Positions 1 through 5,828 of a DNA stretch of 5,891 nucleotides are shown piece by piece. This DNA is from Rhizobiaceae bacterium (GTDB lineage Bacteria; Pseudomonadota; Alphaproteobacteria; Rhizobiales; Rhizobiaceae). Every line of letters begins with the position of its first letter. Within the stretch, counting starts at the first letter, position 1. The notes beneath the pieces are model-generated. The model made no database searches. It saw only the letters and a list, made by a program, of their open reading frames with translations, and was not told the origin of the DNA. The position numbers and the translations under genes are program-made. The stretch covers positions 1-5,891 of the forward strand of contig JAJFMR010000329.1 of NCBI GenBank assembly GCA_020696915.1. The letters are read 5' to 3'.

Positions 1-1
1 C

Positions 2-190
2 AGGATGCGTGGTTCGGAGCTTGGCCGGGACGATCTTTCCGGGAATGCGCCCGAGCTGCATGACCCAGGGCGCGGAGAGATCCGGGCTGACCACGACGGG
101 AGGCCGTGAGACGTAGCGTTCGCCGGCCTGTCCCGGCGGAGCCAGGAAGGCGACCATGACGGCACCGGCCAGCAACAGGATTGATTTCAT
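2..190 (-). CDS. N-terminal part of an exported protein of unknown function (runs off left edge)
   Basis: The first 63 codons of a leftward gene are visible and stay open to the window edge. The protein begins MKSILLLAGAVMVAFLAPPG, a typical Sec signal peptide: one Lys, then a hydrophobic core of about residues 4-17. Cleavage is likely near residues 22-23 (GQA/GE). The mature part seen (about residues 23-63) is rich in Pro and Val, has no Cys and shows no catalytic motif. The start is supported by a GGAG four bases upstream of the ATG and by the signal peptide beginning right there. It is divergent from tag, with 200 bp between the two starts. An envelope or periplasmic location is inferred; the function cannot be named because the rest of the gene lies outside the window. 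Confidence 0.75.
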   Translation of the reverse strand, partial: MKSILLLAGAVMVAFLAPPGQAGERYVSRPPVVVSPDLSAPWVMQLGRIPGKIVPAKLRTTHP

Positions 191-390
191 TCGGCTCCGT
201 TCTCGAAAGAGTGTCACGACCGGACGGGGGAGGCCCGCCGCGGCGTGCTGGAGTGTCGGCGGCGGCAGCAACGGAAACGTAAATCGGAATGCCCGATGAG
301 CGGAAAAGGCGTAAAAACGTCGGCCGTGGTTACCGGCCGGTTCAGGAATCTGGTAAAGGCGGCGTTAAACGGGACCAAGGTGGGGCAACG

Positions 391-1023
391 ATGGAACAGC
401 AGACCGGATTGCTGCGTGGAGCCGACGGCATCGTTCGCTGCGGCTGGCACGGTAATTTGCCGGATTACCTCGAATACCATGATTCCGAGTGGGGAAGACC
501 GGTCGGGGACGACAACAGGCTGTTTGAAAAGCTCTGCCTGGAGGGGTTCCAGTCTGGCCTTTCCTGGCTGACCATCCTGCGCAAGCGCGGGAATTTTCGC
601 GAAGCCTTTGCCGGTTTCGACATCGACCGGGTCGCCGAGTTTTCAGAAGGCGACGTCGAGATGATGCTCTCCAACCCCGGCATCGTGCGCCATCGCGGCA
701 AGATCGTCTCGACGATCAACAACGCAAGACGCGCTCGCGAACTGCGCGACGAGACCGGTTCTCTCGCCGCGTGGTTCTGGCGTTTCGAGCCGGCCGCCGG
801 CGAGCGGCCTCACACGATCGACTGGCCGACACTCAGGGCCATGCCGAAGACGGCGGCCTCCATCGCGCTGTCGAAGGATTTGAAGAAGCGCGGCTGGTCG
901 TTCGTCGGGCCGACAACGGTCTACGCGTTCATGCAGGCAATGGGTCTCGTCAACGACCATCTCGAAGGCTGCGCCTGCCGGGCGCCGGTCGAGAAGGAGC
1001 GGCTCTCCTTCAGGCGGCCTTGA
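391..1023 (+). CDS. tag: DNA-3-methyladenine glycosylase I (Tag)
   Basis: This base-excision repair enzyme removes 3-methyladenine from alkylated DNA in the cytoplasm, leaving an abasic site. The 210-residue product is slightly longer than the E. coli enzyme (187 aa) because of a longer N-terminus. Family hallmarks are visible: the N-terminal RCGW segment with Cys17 and YHDSEWG with His30, paired with the late NDHLEGC segment with His190 and Cys194. These four correspond to the structural zinc ligands of E. coli Tag. CLEGFQSGLSW holds Glu51, matching the active-site Glu38 of E. coli. GIVRHRGKI, LSKDLKKRGW and FVGPTTVYAFMQA are also conserved. The frame is open upstream to an ATG at 289, but the 391 start is preferred: it has a purine-rich site (377-385) in front, and the extra 34 residues look non-conserved and very basic. 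It stands alone, divergent from the exported-protein gene. No Ada-type operator was recognised. Confidence 0.96.
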   Translation: MEQQTGLLRGADGIVRCGWHGNLPDYLEYHDSEWGRPVGDDNRLFEKLCLEGFQSGLSWLTILRKRGNFREAFAGFDIDRVAEFSEGDVEMMLSNPGIVRHRGKIVSTINNARRARELRDETGSLAAWFWRFEPAAGERPHTIDWPTLRAMPKTAASIALSKDLKKRGWSFVGPTTVYAFMQAMGLVNDHLEGCACRAPVEKERLSFRRP

Positions 1024-1252
1024 GTCCCGTTGGCTGAAGGGTCCTGGCGTGGCAAGCCGTCCGATCCCCGCGATTGCCCCGCTTGCAGCTCGAATCGTGA
1101 CCGTCCCATGCGCGGGCATCCAGGCCTGCGCCGAATGAAACCTTGGTCACAATTTCTTTGGAAAGCGCGTCGATACTCGGAAACGATATTGGCAAGGGCT
1201 TGGTCGGGGAGGGTCTGGCTGCGGGGCGCATGCGCAGCAGAAGGGTACCGTG
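1024..1252. other. Intergenic stretch with no supported gene
   Basis: No reading frame here has both a plausible start with a ribosome binding site and a recognisable product. The long open frames crossing it on both strands look like GC-rich by-products. An AT-richer patch lies at about 1143-1190 and could hold a promoter for the small downstream ORF, but no convincing -35/-10 pair was found. A 10-bp perfect palindrome (GCGCATGCGC, 1226-1235), nested in a 6-bp GCTGCG/CGCAGC stem (1218-1223 with 1233-1238), lies just upstream of the small ORF. No terminator with a T-run follows tag. Confidence 0.5.
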
Positions 1253-1408
1253 ATGGCGATGCGAATCCGACTCCCGGGCGGAACGCTGAAGTTCAAGTCG
1301 ATCCGCGAGTTGCGAACCAGGGAACGCGACCGCCTCGTGCCGGTGTTGCGGCTGGGAAGCCTTTACATCATCTGGTGGCCGGCGCATTTGGCGGACCACC
1401 GCGACTGA
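1253..1408 (+). CDS. Small basic hypothetical protein (51 aa)
   Basis: A short ORF starts MAMRIRLPGGTLKFKSIREL and ends ADHRD before TGA. AGAAGGG (1239-1245) lies seven bases before the ATG, which is well placed; a second in-frame ATG follows two codons later. By my count 43 of 51 codons end in G or C, in keeping with true genes in this window. The product has 11 Arg/Lys against 5 Asp/Glu (net about +6). Its C-terminal third is hydrophobic and aromatic (LYIIWWPAHL, residues 37-46), too short for a clear membrane span. No domain is recognised. It converges on the leftward secreted-protein gene with only 22 bp between the stops. It may be a real small protein, perhaps peripheral to the membrane or nucleic-acid binding, but no function can be assigned. 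It could also be a chance ORF. Confidence 0.5.
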   Translation: MAMRIRLPGGTLKFKSIRELRTRERDRLVPVLRLGSLYIIWWPAHLADHRD

Positions 1409-1430
1409 TCCCGGCAAAGGGCGGCCGATG

Positions 1431-1865
1431 TCATTCAGGCGCGGCAGGTTGGCGGCTTGAGTCCTTGGCGAGCGCCTCGGGAACCTGGATATGCTTCAGT
1501 TGCGGAACGGGCGGCGCGGGGGGCCGGTAAGCGCTGTCCCGCGTCATGAAATAGCGCCTGCCGACGCATTTCAGCTCGAAAAGGTAGCAGCCATCCACCA
1601 TGGTGCCGGTGCTTCGCACTGGCGTCTCGATGCGGACGCTGTGGTTCACGATCCAGCCGTCCCGAAGCAGTTCGCCGATGTGCTGATATTCGCAGAACGG
1701 CGACCGGAAGTCGTCGGCTGCGAGACGGGACTTCAGCAGTCTCTGGCAGTGAGCCCAATCGGAGGTCCTGTATTCATAACCTTCCCACACGGCCACGACC
1801 TTCTGATCCTGGGCCGACGCCTGCAGCACCGACAGGAAAGCTGCGACGGCGATCACGGTGCGCAT
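1431..1865 (-). CDS. Secreted four-cysteine hypothetical protein
   Basis: The 144-residue product starts MRTVIAVAAFLSVLQASAQD. This is a Sec signal peptide with likely cleavage after ASA (residue 18), giving a mature periplasmic or secreted protein of about 126 residues. It has four cysteines (40, 58, 93, 100), none in the signal peptide, enough for two disulfides, which suits an exported protein. The core (about residues 22-110) has alternating hydrophobic and aromatic residues that suggest beta strands, such as VVAVWEGYEY and DGCYLFELKCVGRRYF. The tail from about 111 is Pro/Ala-rich and probably disordered. A GAAAGG about 11 bases upstream may serve as ribosome binding site. It is divergent from the SRPBCC gene, 142 bp apart. 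I do not recognise a family. The reading frame is judged real because of the intact signal peptide, cysteine pattern and strong codon bias. Confidence 0.72.
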   Translation of the reverse strand: MRTVIAVAAFLSVLQASAQDQKVVAVWEGYEYRTSDWAHCQRLLKSRLAADDFRSPFCEYQHIGELLRDGWIVNHSVRIETPVRSTGTMVDGCYLFELKCVGRRYFMTRDSAYRPPAPPVPQLKHIQVPEALAKDSSRQPAAPE

Positions 1866-1899
1866 GGCCCGGGGGACCTTTCACGTTGTGGTGGACCCC

Positions 1900-1928
1900 A
1901 TTCTTCGCGATGCACGGAAAAGACGCAA
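1900..1928 (-). promoter_or_regulatory. Possible promoter for the secreted four-cysteine protein gene
   Basis: On the minus strand, TTGCGT (1928-1923) and AAGAAT (1905-1900) are separated by 17 bases and lie about 35 bases upstream of the ATG at 1865. The match to the housekeeping sigma consensus is partial (TTG of the -35 and four of six at the -10). It is a guess from spacing and position only. Confidence 0.25.
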
Positions 1929-1972
1929 GCAACGAGGAGCGCGCAGGTGTCCCGGCCAGCCCGTCGCCAGGG

Positions 1973-2001
1973 TTGGTGATCGTCCGTCCCAGTGCTAGCC
2001 T
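1973..2001 (+). promoter_or_regulatory. Possible promoter giving a leaderless mRNA for the SRPBCC gene
   Basis: TTGGTG (1973-1978) and TAGCCT (1996-2001) are separated by exactly 17 bases, a fair match to sigma-70-type -35 and -10 boxes (TTG, and TA...T). The expected transcription start, about seven bases after the -10 box, falls on the A of the ATG at 2008. No Shine-Dalgarno-like sequence precedes that ATG, which fits a leaderless transcript. This is inferred from sequence alone. Confidence 0.35.
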
Positions 2002-2007
2002 TGCCGC

Positions 2008-2482
2008 ATGACCGCTCCAACCGCTACCGCGGGGATGCTGATACGGCGTCCGGTCCGCGAAGTCTTCGACGCTTTCGTGGACCCCGCAATTACCACGCGC
2101 TTCCTGGTTCACCGAAGGAAGCGGTCGACTCGTACCGGAAGCCGAGGTCCGATGGACCTGGAGCATGTATGGCGTTGCCACGGATGTCCGCGTGAAAGCC
2201 GTCGAACCCGATCGACGCATCCTCGTCGATTGGGACCTGCGCGACGACCCGACAGAAGTGGAGTGGACGTTCCATCCCCGATCGGATGGGACCTTCGTCG
2301 AAATCGTAAACCGTGGCTTCGGTGAGGGGGACGTTGCCAAGGCCATCGACAGCGCAGGCGGGTTTGCTCTGGTGCTCGCCGGAGCCAAAATCTGGCTCGA
2401 GCACGGCATCGAGCCGAACTTCGTTCTGGATCGCCATCCGGATGCCCGTGTGTCGCCGCCGGGAGCGGCCGCTCCCGGGTGA
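2008..2482 (+). pseudogene. SRPBCC / AHSA1-like (START-type fold) protein gene, broken by a +1 frameshift
   Basis: Two frames join into one typical SRPBCC domain protein of about 157 residues. Frame one (2008-2103) gives the N-terminal strand and helix, LIRRPVREVFDAFVDPAITT, ending in Arg-Phe. After one extra C (2103/2104), the frame beginning at TGG 2105 continues WFTEGSGRLVPEAEVRWTWS, then VKAVEPDRRILVDWD, VEWTFHPRSDGTFVEIVNRG, and the C-terminal helix GFALVLAGAKIWLEHGI, up to TGA at 2480-2482. As read, translation stays in the first frame and stops at 2325, giving 105 residues that are wrong after residue 32. SRPBCC/AHSA1 proteins bind hydrophobic ligands in a cavity; the ligand here is unknown. 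The last residues (VSPPGAAAPG) are encoded by a palindrome and look like a non-domain tail. There is no homopolymer or slippery site, so the cause is a real mutation or a one-base sequence error. The family call is firm, the functional state is not. Confidence 0.85.
2459..2478. repeat. Perfect 20-bp GC palindrome at the 3' end of the SRPBCC gene (possible terminator hairpin)
   Basis: The bases CCGGGAGCGGCCGCTCCCGG read the same on both strands. In RNA they would fold as an 8-bp stem with a GGCC loop. It ends one base before the stop codon (2480-2482). It could stall transcription or protect the mRNA 3' end, and being symmetrical could act on both strands between these convergent genes. No T-run follows on either side, so it is not a classical intrinsic terminator. 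Confidence 0.55.
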
Positions 2483-2596
2483 AGCGGGCCGCCTCCCCGC
2501 ACGGCGCCTGTCCGATCGAGAGCCTTTACGCTTTTCCGGGAATCGCGGGAATGCTCGATCTTCTTCCGGACGCAAAATCACTCTTGCTGGAACCGT

Positions 2597-2896
2597 CTAA
2601 CTCGGGCCGCGGTCCCGGTCCCGTCGGCCGGACACCCTGCGGACCTGCCCGACCACGCCTGCGAACCAGATGATCGTGCGGCGCAGCCGGCTTTTCCGGT
2701 TGCGTGGAACAAACCCGGCGGCCACCAGCATCTTGCAGAGCATCGAGACCGCTACCAGCGCGGCGACCAGCAGGAATGCTGCCATAACGAGCGTAGCGCG
2801 CAGGCCTACCTGTTCCATCTCACCGGACGATGCCTGGGCCAGCACGGCAGTCGCAGTCAGCGGATGGAGGATGACACTCGTGAGTACGACGCGCAT
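2597..2896 (-). CDS. Small exported or membrane protein with a basic C-terminus, unknown function
   Basis: A 99-residue product begins MRVVLTSVILHPLTATAVLA, which looks like a signal peptide with possible cleavage near residue 22 (AQA/SS). A short polar stretch follows (SSGEMEQ), then a clear membrane span at about residues 33-60 (LVMAAFLLVAALVAVSML plus flanks) containing Cys54. The C-terminal part is very basic (RNRKSRLRRT, then RRVSGRRDRDRG) around a short hydrophobic piece, TIIWFAGVVG. By the positive-inside rule the basic tail should face the cytoplasm. The start is well supported by GGAGG six bases before the ATG. It lies 101 bp downstream of galM on the same strand with no strong terminator between, so read-through from the sugar operon is possible. 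Its content gives no link to sugar use. No family was recognised. Confidence 0.68.
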   Translation of the reverse strand: MRVVLTSVILHPLTATAVLAQASSGEMEQVGLRATLVMAAFLLVAALVAVSMLCKMLVAAGFVPRNRKSRLRRTIIWFAGVVGQVRRVSGRRDRDRGPS

Positions 2897-2914
2897 CGCT
2901 TGCCTCCATCAGTC

Positions 2915-2939
2915 CGCCTGGATTCCCGGTCGCCAGGCG
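2915..2939. repeat. Short inverted repeat between galM and the small membrane protein gene
   Basis: CGCCTGG (2915-2921) and CCAGGCG (2933-2939) form a 7-bp stem with an 11-base loop. It sits about 60 bases past the galM stop in the direction of transcription and about 20 bases before the next start codon. No T-run follows. It could weakly attenuate read-through or act as an operator; the evidence is the symmetry alone. Confidence 0.25.
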
Positions 2940-2997
2940 ACGCGCCGGTCGGACACTGGTGCTGCCGCAGGGAAGCGCCCGAGGAAAACGCCGGCAA

Positions 2998-4020
2998 TCA
3001 TGTCGTGTTGCCAAAACGGTATTCGGTCGTCTGGCGATAGGTGTCGCCGGGCCGCAGCACGGCCTGCGGAAAATGGGGATGGTTCGGCGAATCCGGCCAA
3101 TTCTGCGGTTCGAGGCAGATGCCCGCGAAAGGGCCGTACCGGCGATTTCCCAGTCCTGGAACGTCGCGCGCCACCTTGTGCCCCGCATAGAACTGAATGC
3201 CGGGTTCGGTCGTCCAGACCTCCATGGCGAGGCCGGAGCGAGCGCCGCGAAGCGTGGCGACCCGCCTGCATGGCTGCTTCGACAGACCGGGACACCAGTT
3301 GTGGTCGTATCTCAATTGTTCTCCGCCGATTTCCCGGCGGATCGGGCGGGAAACCCGAAAGTCGAAGTCGGTGCCCTCGACCGACGCGATGCGGCCCGTC
3401 GGGATCATCTCCTCGTCCACGGGCAGGACATCTCCGGCATCGATCTGAAGCAGGTGGTCGAGCGCCTCGCTGGCCCCGCCGTCGTCGAGGTTGAAATAGG
3501 AGTGAAGCGCGAGATTGCAGAGCGTCGGCCGGTCGGTGACTGCGCCGAGTTCACAGGACAGGATGCCGTCCGGCTTCAGGCGATAGGTGCAAGCGATGTC
3601 GAGATTGCCCGGGAAGCCCATCTCCCCGTCGGCGTCCCGAAGCGTCAGCGTGACGAAGTCCTCGCCCACGTCGCCGATGGACCAGACGCGCTTGCCGATG
3701 CCCATTGCGCCGCCGTGAAGCAGGTGCTTGCCGAGGAAATTCGTGTCGCCCTGACATGCTTTCCCATCGATGGTGAATTTGCCGCCGCCGATGCGGTTGG
3801 CGAAACGGCCGGCCACCGCTCCGAAATAGGGTGAGTGGGCCGGATAATCGTGGAAAGAATCGAAGCCCAGCACGAGGGGCGCCGGGTGGCCGTCGATGCG
3901 AAGATCCTGGATCACCGCTCCCCAGGTAATGATACGGGCCTCCAGACCCCCGCCTCCAATTCGCACCCGGCGCACCGGCTGGCCGTCGGGAGCGACGCCA
4001 AAGGGTTCTGGCCCGGCCAT
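2998..4020 (-). CDS. galM: Aldose 1-epimerase (GalM/mutarotase family)
   Basis: This cytoplasmic enzyme interconverts alpha and beta anomers of free aldoses. The 340-residue length is normal for the family. Family motifs appear in order: SPYFGAVAGRFANRIGGGKF with Arg72, LLHGG with His102, LALHSYFNL with His173 (the expected general acid), YDHNW with Asp239, and GICLEPQNWPDSPNHPHFP with Glu304 (the expected catalytic base). The catalytic residues are therefore intact. The start at 4020 is chosen because its ATG shares one base with the stop of the upstream dehydrogenase (TGATG), with GGAG eight bases ahead (4032-4029) and a standard N-terminus. The frame is open much further upstream, but that part overlaps the dehydrogenase and has no family features. 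The overlap suggests translational coupling. As last gene of the run, it fits a sugar-uptake operon where incoming sugar must mutarotate. The sugar is not identifiable; galactose is only the namesake substrate. Confidence 0.93.
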   Translation of the reverse strand: MAGPEPFGVAPDGQPVRRVRIGGGGLEARIITWGAVIQDLRIDGHPAPLVLGFDSFHDYPAHSPYFGAVAGRFANRIGGGKFTIDGKACQGDTNFLGKHLLHGGAMGIGKRVWSIGDVGEDFVTLTLRDADGEMGFPGNLDIACTYRLKPDGILSCELGAVTDRPTLCNLALHSYFNLDDGGASEALDHLLQIDAGDVLPVDEEMIPTGRIASVEGTDFDFRVSRPIRREIGGEQLRYDHNWCPGLSKQPCRRVATLRGARSGLAMEVWTTEPGIQFYAGHKVARDVPGLGNRRYGPFAGICLEPQNWPDSPNHPHFPQAVLRPGDTYRQTTEYRFGNTT

Positions 4021-4949
4021 CAGGCGTTCTCCAGATGGGCCAGGACCCTGGCGGCGATCAGTTCGGAAACCCGCACATTGGATTCGGCCGTGACCCCTGC
4101 CACATGCGGGGTGAGCAGGAGATTGGGCAAGCCAATGAATTTTGCGCCGGCCTCCGCCGAAAGCGGTTCCTGCTCGAAAACGTCCAGCGCCGCACCGCCG
4201 AGCCGCCCCTCGCGAAGGGCAGCGGCCAGGCCGGCTTCGTCGATCACGCCGCCACGCGCGGCATTGATGAGGATCGCGTCCTTCTTCATCGAACGGAGTT
4301 GCGCGGCCGCGATCATGTGGCGCGTCGCTTCGGTCAGCGGCACGTGCAGGCTGACGACGTCCGAGACCTCGAGGAGCCCGTCGAGCGAGACGTTGCGCGC
4401 CAGCCGCCACGCCGGATGGCCCGAGTCGAGAAGCGGATCATGAGCGACCACCGACATGCCGAGCGCGCCGGCGCGCCCGGCGACTTCGCGCGCGATGGCG
4501 CCCAGGCCGACGAGGCCCATCGTCTTTCCGGCAAGCTCCCGGCCGATGGCCTGCTGGCGCGGCCAGCCGCCGGCGGCGACCGCCGCAGTCGCCGTCCAGG
4601 CGCCGCGCAGGAGCATCAGAGCAGCCATCGTGACATACTCCGCAACTGAAAGGTCATTCGCTCCGGCGGCGGGAAACACGGCGATGTTGCGGGCGAGGCA
4701 GGCTTCGAGGTCGATGTTGTCCAGCCCGACGCCGAGCCGGCCGACGCAGGTAAGCCCCGGCGCCGCGGCGAGCAGATCGCCGCGCACCTGTGTCCGGTTG
4801 CGCACTATCAGTGCGCGCGCATCCGCCAACAGCCTGGCAAGGTCCTCTGGCCGGTCGACCAGCGCCGGATCGTAGATGGTGTCGTGCCGCGCCTGCAGCC
4901 GCGCGACGGCGGCCCCGTCCATGAATTCGGTGATGACGACAGCGGGCAT
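4020..4949 (-). CDS. NAD-dependent D-2-hydroxyacid dehydrogenase (SerA/PGDH-like)
   Basis: This 309-residue soluble oxidoreductase interconverts a 2-hydroxyacid and its 2-oxoacid. Features in order: RNRTQV (50-55) and RLGVGLDNID (71-80) of the substrate-binding domain; the Rossmann motif GLVGLGAIA (145-153) followed by AHDP with Asp171 at the end of strand two, which favours NAD over NADP; then NAARGGVIDE with Arg232, DVFEQEP with Glu261 and TPHVAG with His282, the catalytic triad of the family. There is no C-terminal ACT domain, unlike long SerA. The N-terminal style (VVITEFMDGAAV, YDPALVDRP) recalls dehydrogenases annotated as (S)-sulfolactate dehydrogenase; this is from memory and unverified. 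The start lies 9 bp after the NagB-like stop, with AGGGA overlapping that stop as ribosome binding site. The operon context suggests a sugar-acid or hydroxyacid intermediate; phosphoglycerate is less likely. Substrate unassigned. Confidence 0.92.
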   Translation of the reverse strand: MPAVVITEFMDGAAVARLQARHDTIYDPALVDRPEDLARLLADARALIVRNRTQVRGDLLAAAPGLTCVGRLGVGLDNIDLEACLARNIAVFPAAGANDLSVAEYVTMAALMLLRGAWTATAAVAAGGWPRQQAIGRELAGKTMGLVGLGAIAREVAGRAGALGMSVVAHDPLLDSGHPAWRLARNVSLDGLLEVSDVVSLHVPLTEATRHMIAAAQLRSMKKDAILINAARGGVIDEAGLAAALREGRLGGAALDVFEQEPLSAEAGAKFIGLPNLLLTPHVAGVTAESNVRVSELIAARVLAHLENA

Positions 4950-4958
4950 CCTCGTTCC

Positions 4959-5828
4959 CTATCTGAGCTTCGGTTCCGGCGGATCCGTCACCAGGTCGGC
5001 AGCCGTGACATGCGCATCGGCATGGTGCTGCAGCAGGGAGGCCGGAACCGCCGACGTGACGGGACCGTGCAGCAGCTTGCGGAGGATCGCGCACTGCCAG
5101 GCGCGATTGAGATAGATTCGCACCTTGCGGCTCCCGAGTATCTCCTTCATTCCGACGGTGATGGCGAGTTCCGGGATACGGTCGATGTTGCCGCCGGCCG
5201 CGGTGATCGAATTGACAAGCCGTGTCTCGCGCGACAGCCGTACGACACGGGTCGGCAATTCGGCGAACGCCGCAACATCCATCGTCTGACCCGGTTCGGG
5301 AGGATCGTTGAAGGCCAGATGGCCGGTGATGCCGACGCCGCCGAAGCAGACATCTACGCCGCCAAGGACGGATATCAGCTCGCCTGTCCGTTCCGGACGC
5401 GCCGGCTCGGGGAAATGGCGGGCCTCGCGTGGCGGCGCCAGAGCTGGATCCAGCCTTCCGTAGAAGTTGCGCTCCATATGGGCGCGGAAACTGAGCGGAT
5501 CCGACATCGGGATGAAATCGCTTCCGTCGGCGGTGAGATACTCGTCCATGTTGACGATGACCAGGTCCGACAGGCTGACGCCCTCCCGGTTGCAGCGCTC
5601 CGCCCACAGCTCGAACTGGCCGACCGGACCCACCGGCACGATGAAGACCACTTTGTCGCGCCCGGCGGCCTTGGCGGCGCGGTATTCCTTCATGAGGTCG
5701 CCGGCAAACCGGGCGACGAGCTGCCGATCGTCGGCCACCACCTCGAAGGGAATGGCCGAGCCGCGGCCCACCTCCGCCTTGGAAATCGCCAGCGGGTCCG
5801 GCGCCGCGGATTTCCAGCCGTTGCTCAT
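4959..5828 (-). CDS. Divergent NagB / glucosamine-6-phosphate isomerase family protein
   Basis: This 289-residue protein has the NagB/6-phosphogluconolactonase fold, in which NagB converts glucosamine 6-phosphate to fructose 6-phosphate plus ammonia. Seen in order: VPVGPVGQFELWA (64-76) at the phosphate-loop position, NMDEYL (93-98) with Asp95 matching NagB Asp72, LGGVDVCFGGVGITGHLAFN (155-174) with His170 matching His143, then LSRETRLVNS with Arg203 and ITVGMKEIL (223-231). Against E. coli NagB (266 aa), Asp141 is replaced by Thr168, Glu148 by Asp175, and the usual LPTGGTP loop by VPVGPVG. It is a separate subgroup that may have another substrate or reaction. The ATG overlaps the upstream ABC ATPase stop by 4 nt (ATGA), with GAGG seven bases ahead, so the start is secure. 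Placement after a sugar transporter gene fits catabolism of a phosphorylated sugar or amino sugar; the exact reaction is not assigned. Confidence 0.87.
   Translation of the reverse strand: MSNGWKSAAPDPLAISKAEVGRGSAIPFEVVADDRQLVARFAGDLMKEYRAAKAAGRDKVVFIVPVGPVGQFELWAERCNREGVSLSDLVIVNMDEYLTADGSDFIPMSDPLSFRAHMERNFYGRLDPALAPPREARHFPEPARPERTGELISVLGGVDVCFGGVGITGHLAFNDPPEPGQTMDVAAFAELPTRVVRLSRETRLVNSITAAGGNIDRIPELAITVGMKEILGSRKVRIYLNRAWQCAILRKLLHGPVTSAVPASLLQHHADAHVTAADLVTDPPEPKLR

Noticed and set aside
320..340. GGCCG/CGGCC symmetry around GGTTACC in the tag leader as an operator
   Set aside because: The arms are only 5 bp, GC-rich, and match no operator I can name.
289..390. Earlier ATG of tag adding 34 residues
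   Set aside because: The added part is very basic and unlike the family N-terminus; the ATG at 391 has a better ribosome binding site and gives a normal Tag length.
2514..2560. GATCGAG ... CTCGATC inverted repeat (2514-2520 with 2554-2560) as a terminator
   Set aside because: The arms are only 7 bp and 33 bases apart with no T-run, so this could easily be chance.
1774..2581. Overlapping leftward open frames opposite the SRPBCC gene
   Set aside because: They are antisense to a clear SRPBCC sequence and cross the divergent intergenic region; composition is Ser/Arg/Pro-rich with no motifs.
2479..2673. GTG-started 64-residue frame overlapping the SRPBCC stop
   Set aside because: There is no ribosome binding site distinct from the palindrome, it runs antisense into the small membrane protein gene, and nothing is recognised in the product.
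2959..3834. Rightward 291-residue open frame opposite galM
   Set aside because: It is antisense to a gene with intact catalytic motifs, shows no recognised domain, and such long antisense frames are expected in GC-rich DNA.
4021..4410. Long in-frame extension upstream of galM (a 470-residue open frame in total)
   Set aside because: The extra 130 residues overlap the dehydrogenase in another frame and are rich in Arg/Ala/Gly with no galM-family character. The real start at 4020 has a ribosome binding site and a coupled stop/start overlap.
4654..5607. Leftward 317-residue open frame overlapping the dehydrogenase and NagB-like genes
   Set aside because: It covers two well-supported genes in a different frame, is dominated by Arg/Gly/Pro residues, and has no family match.
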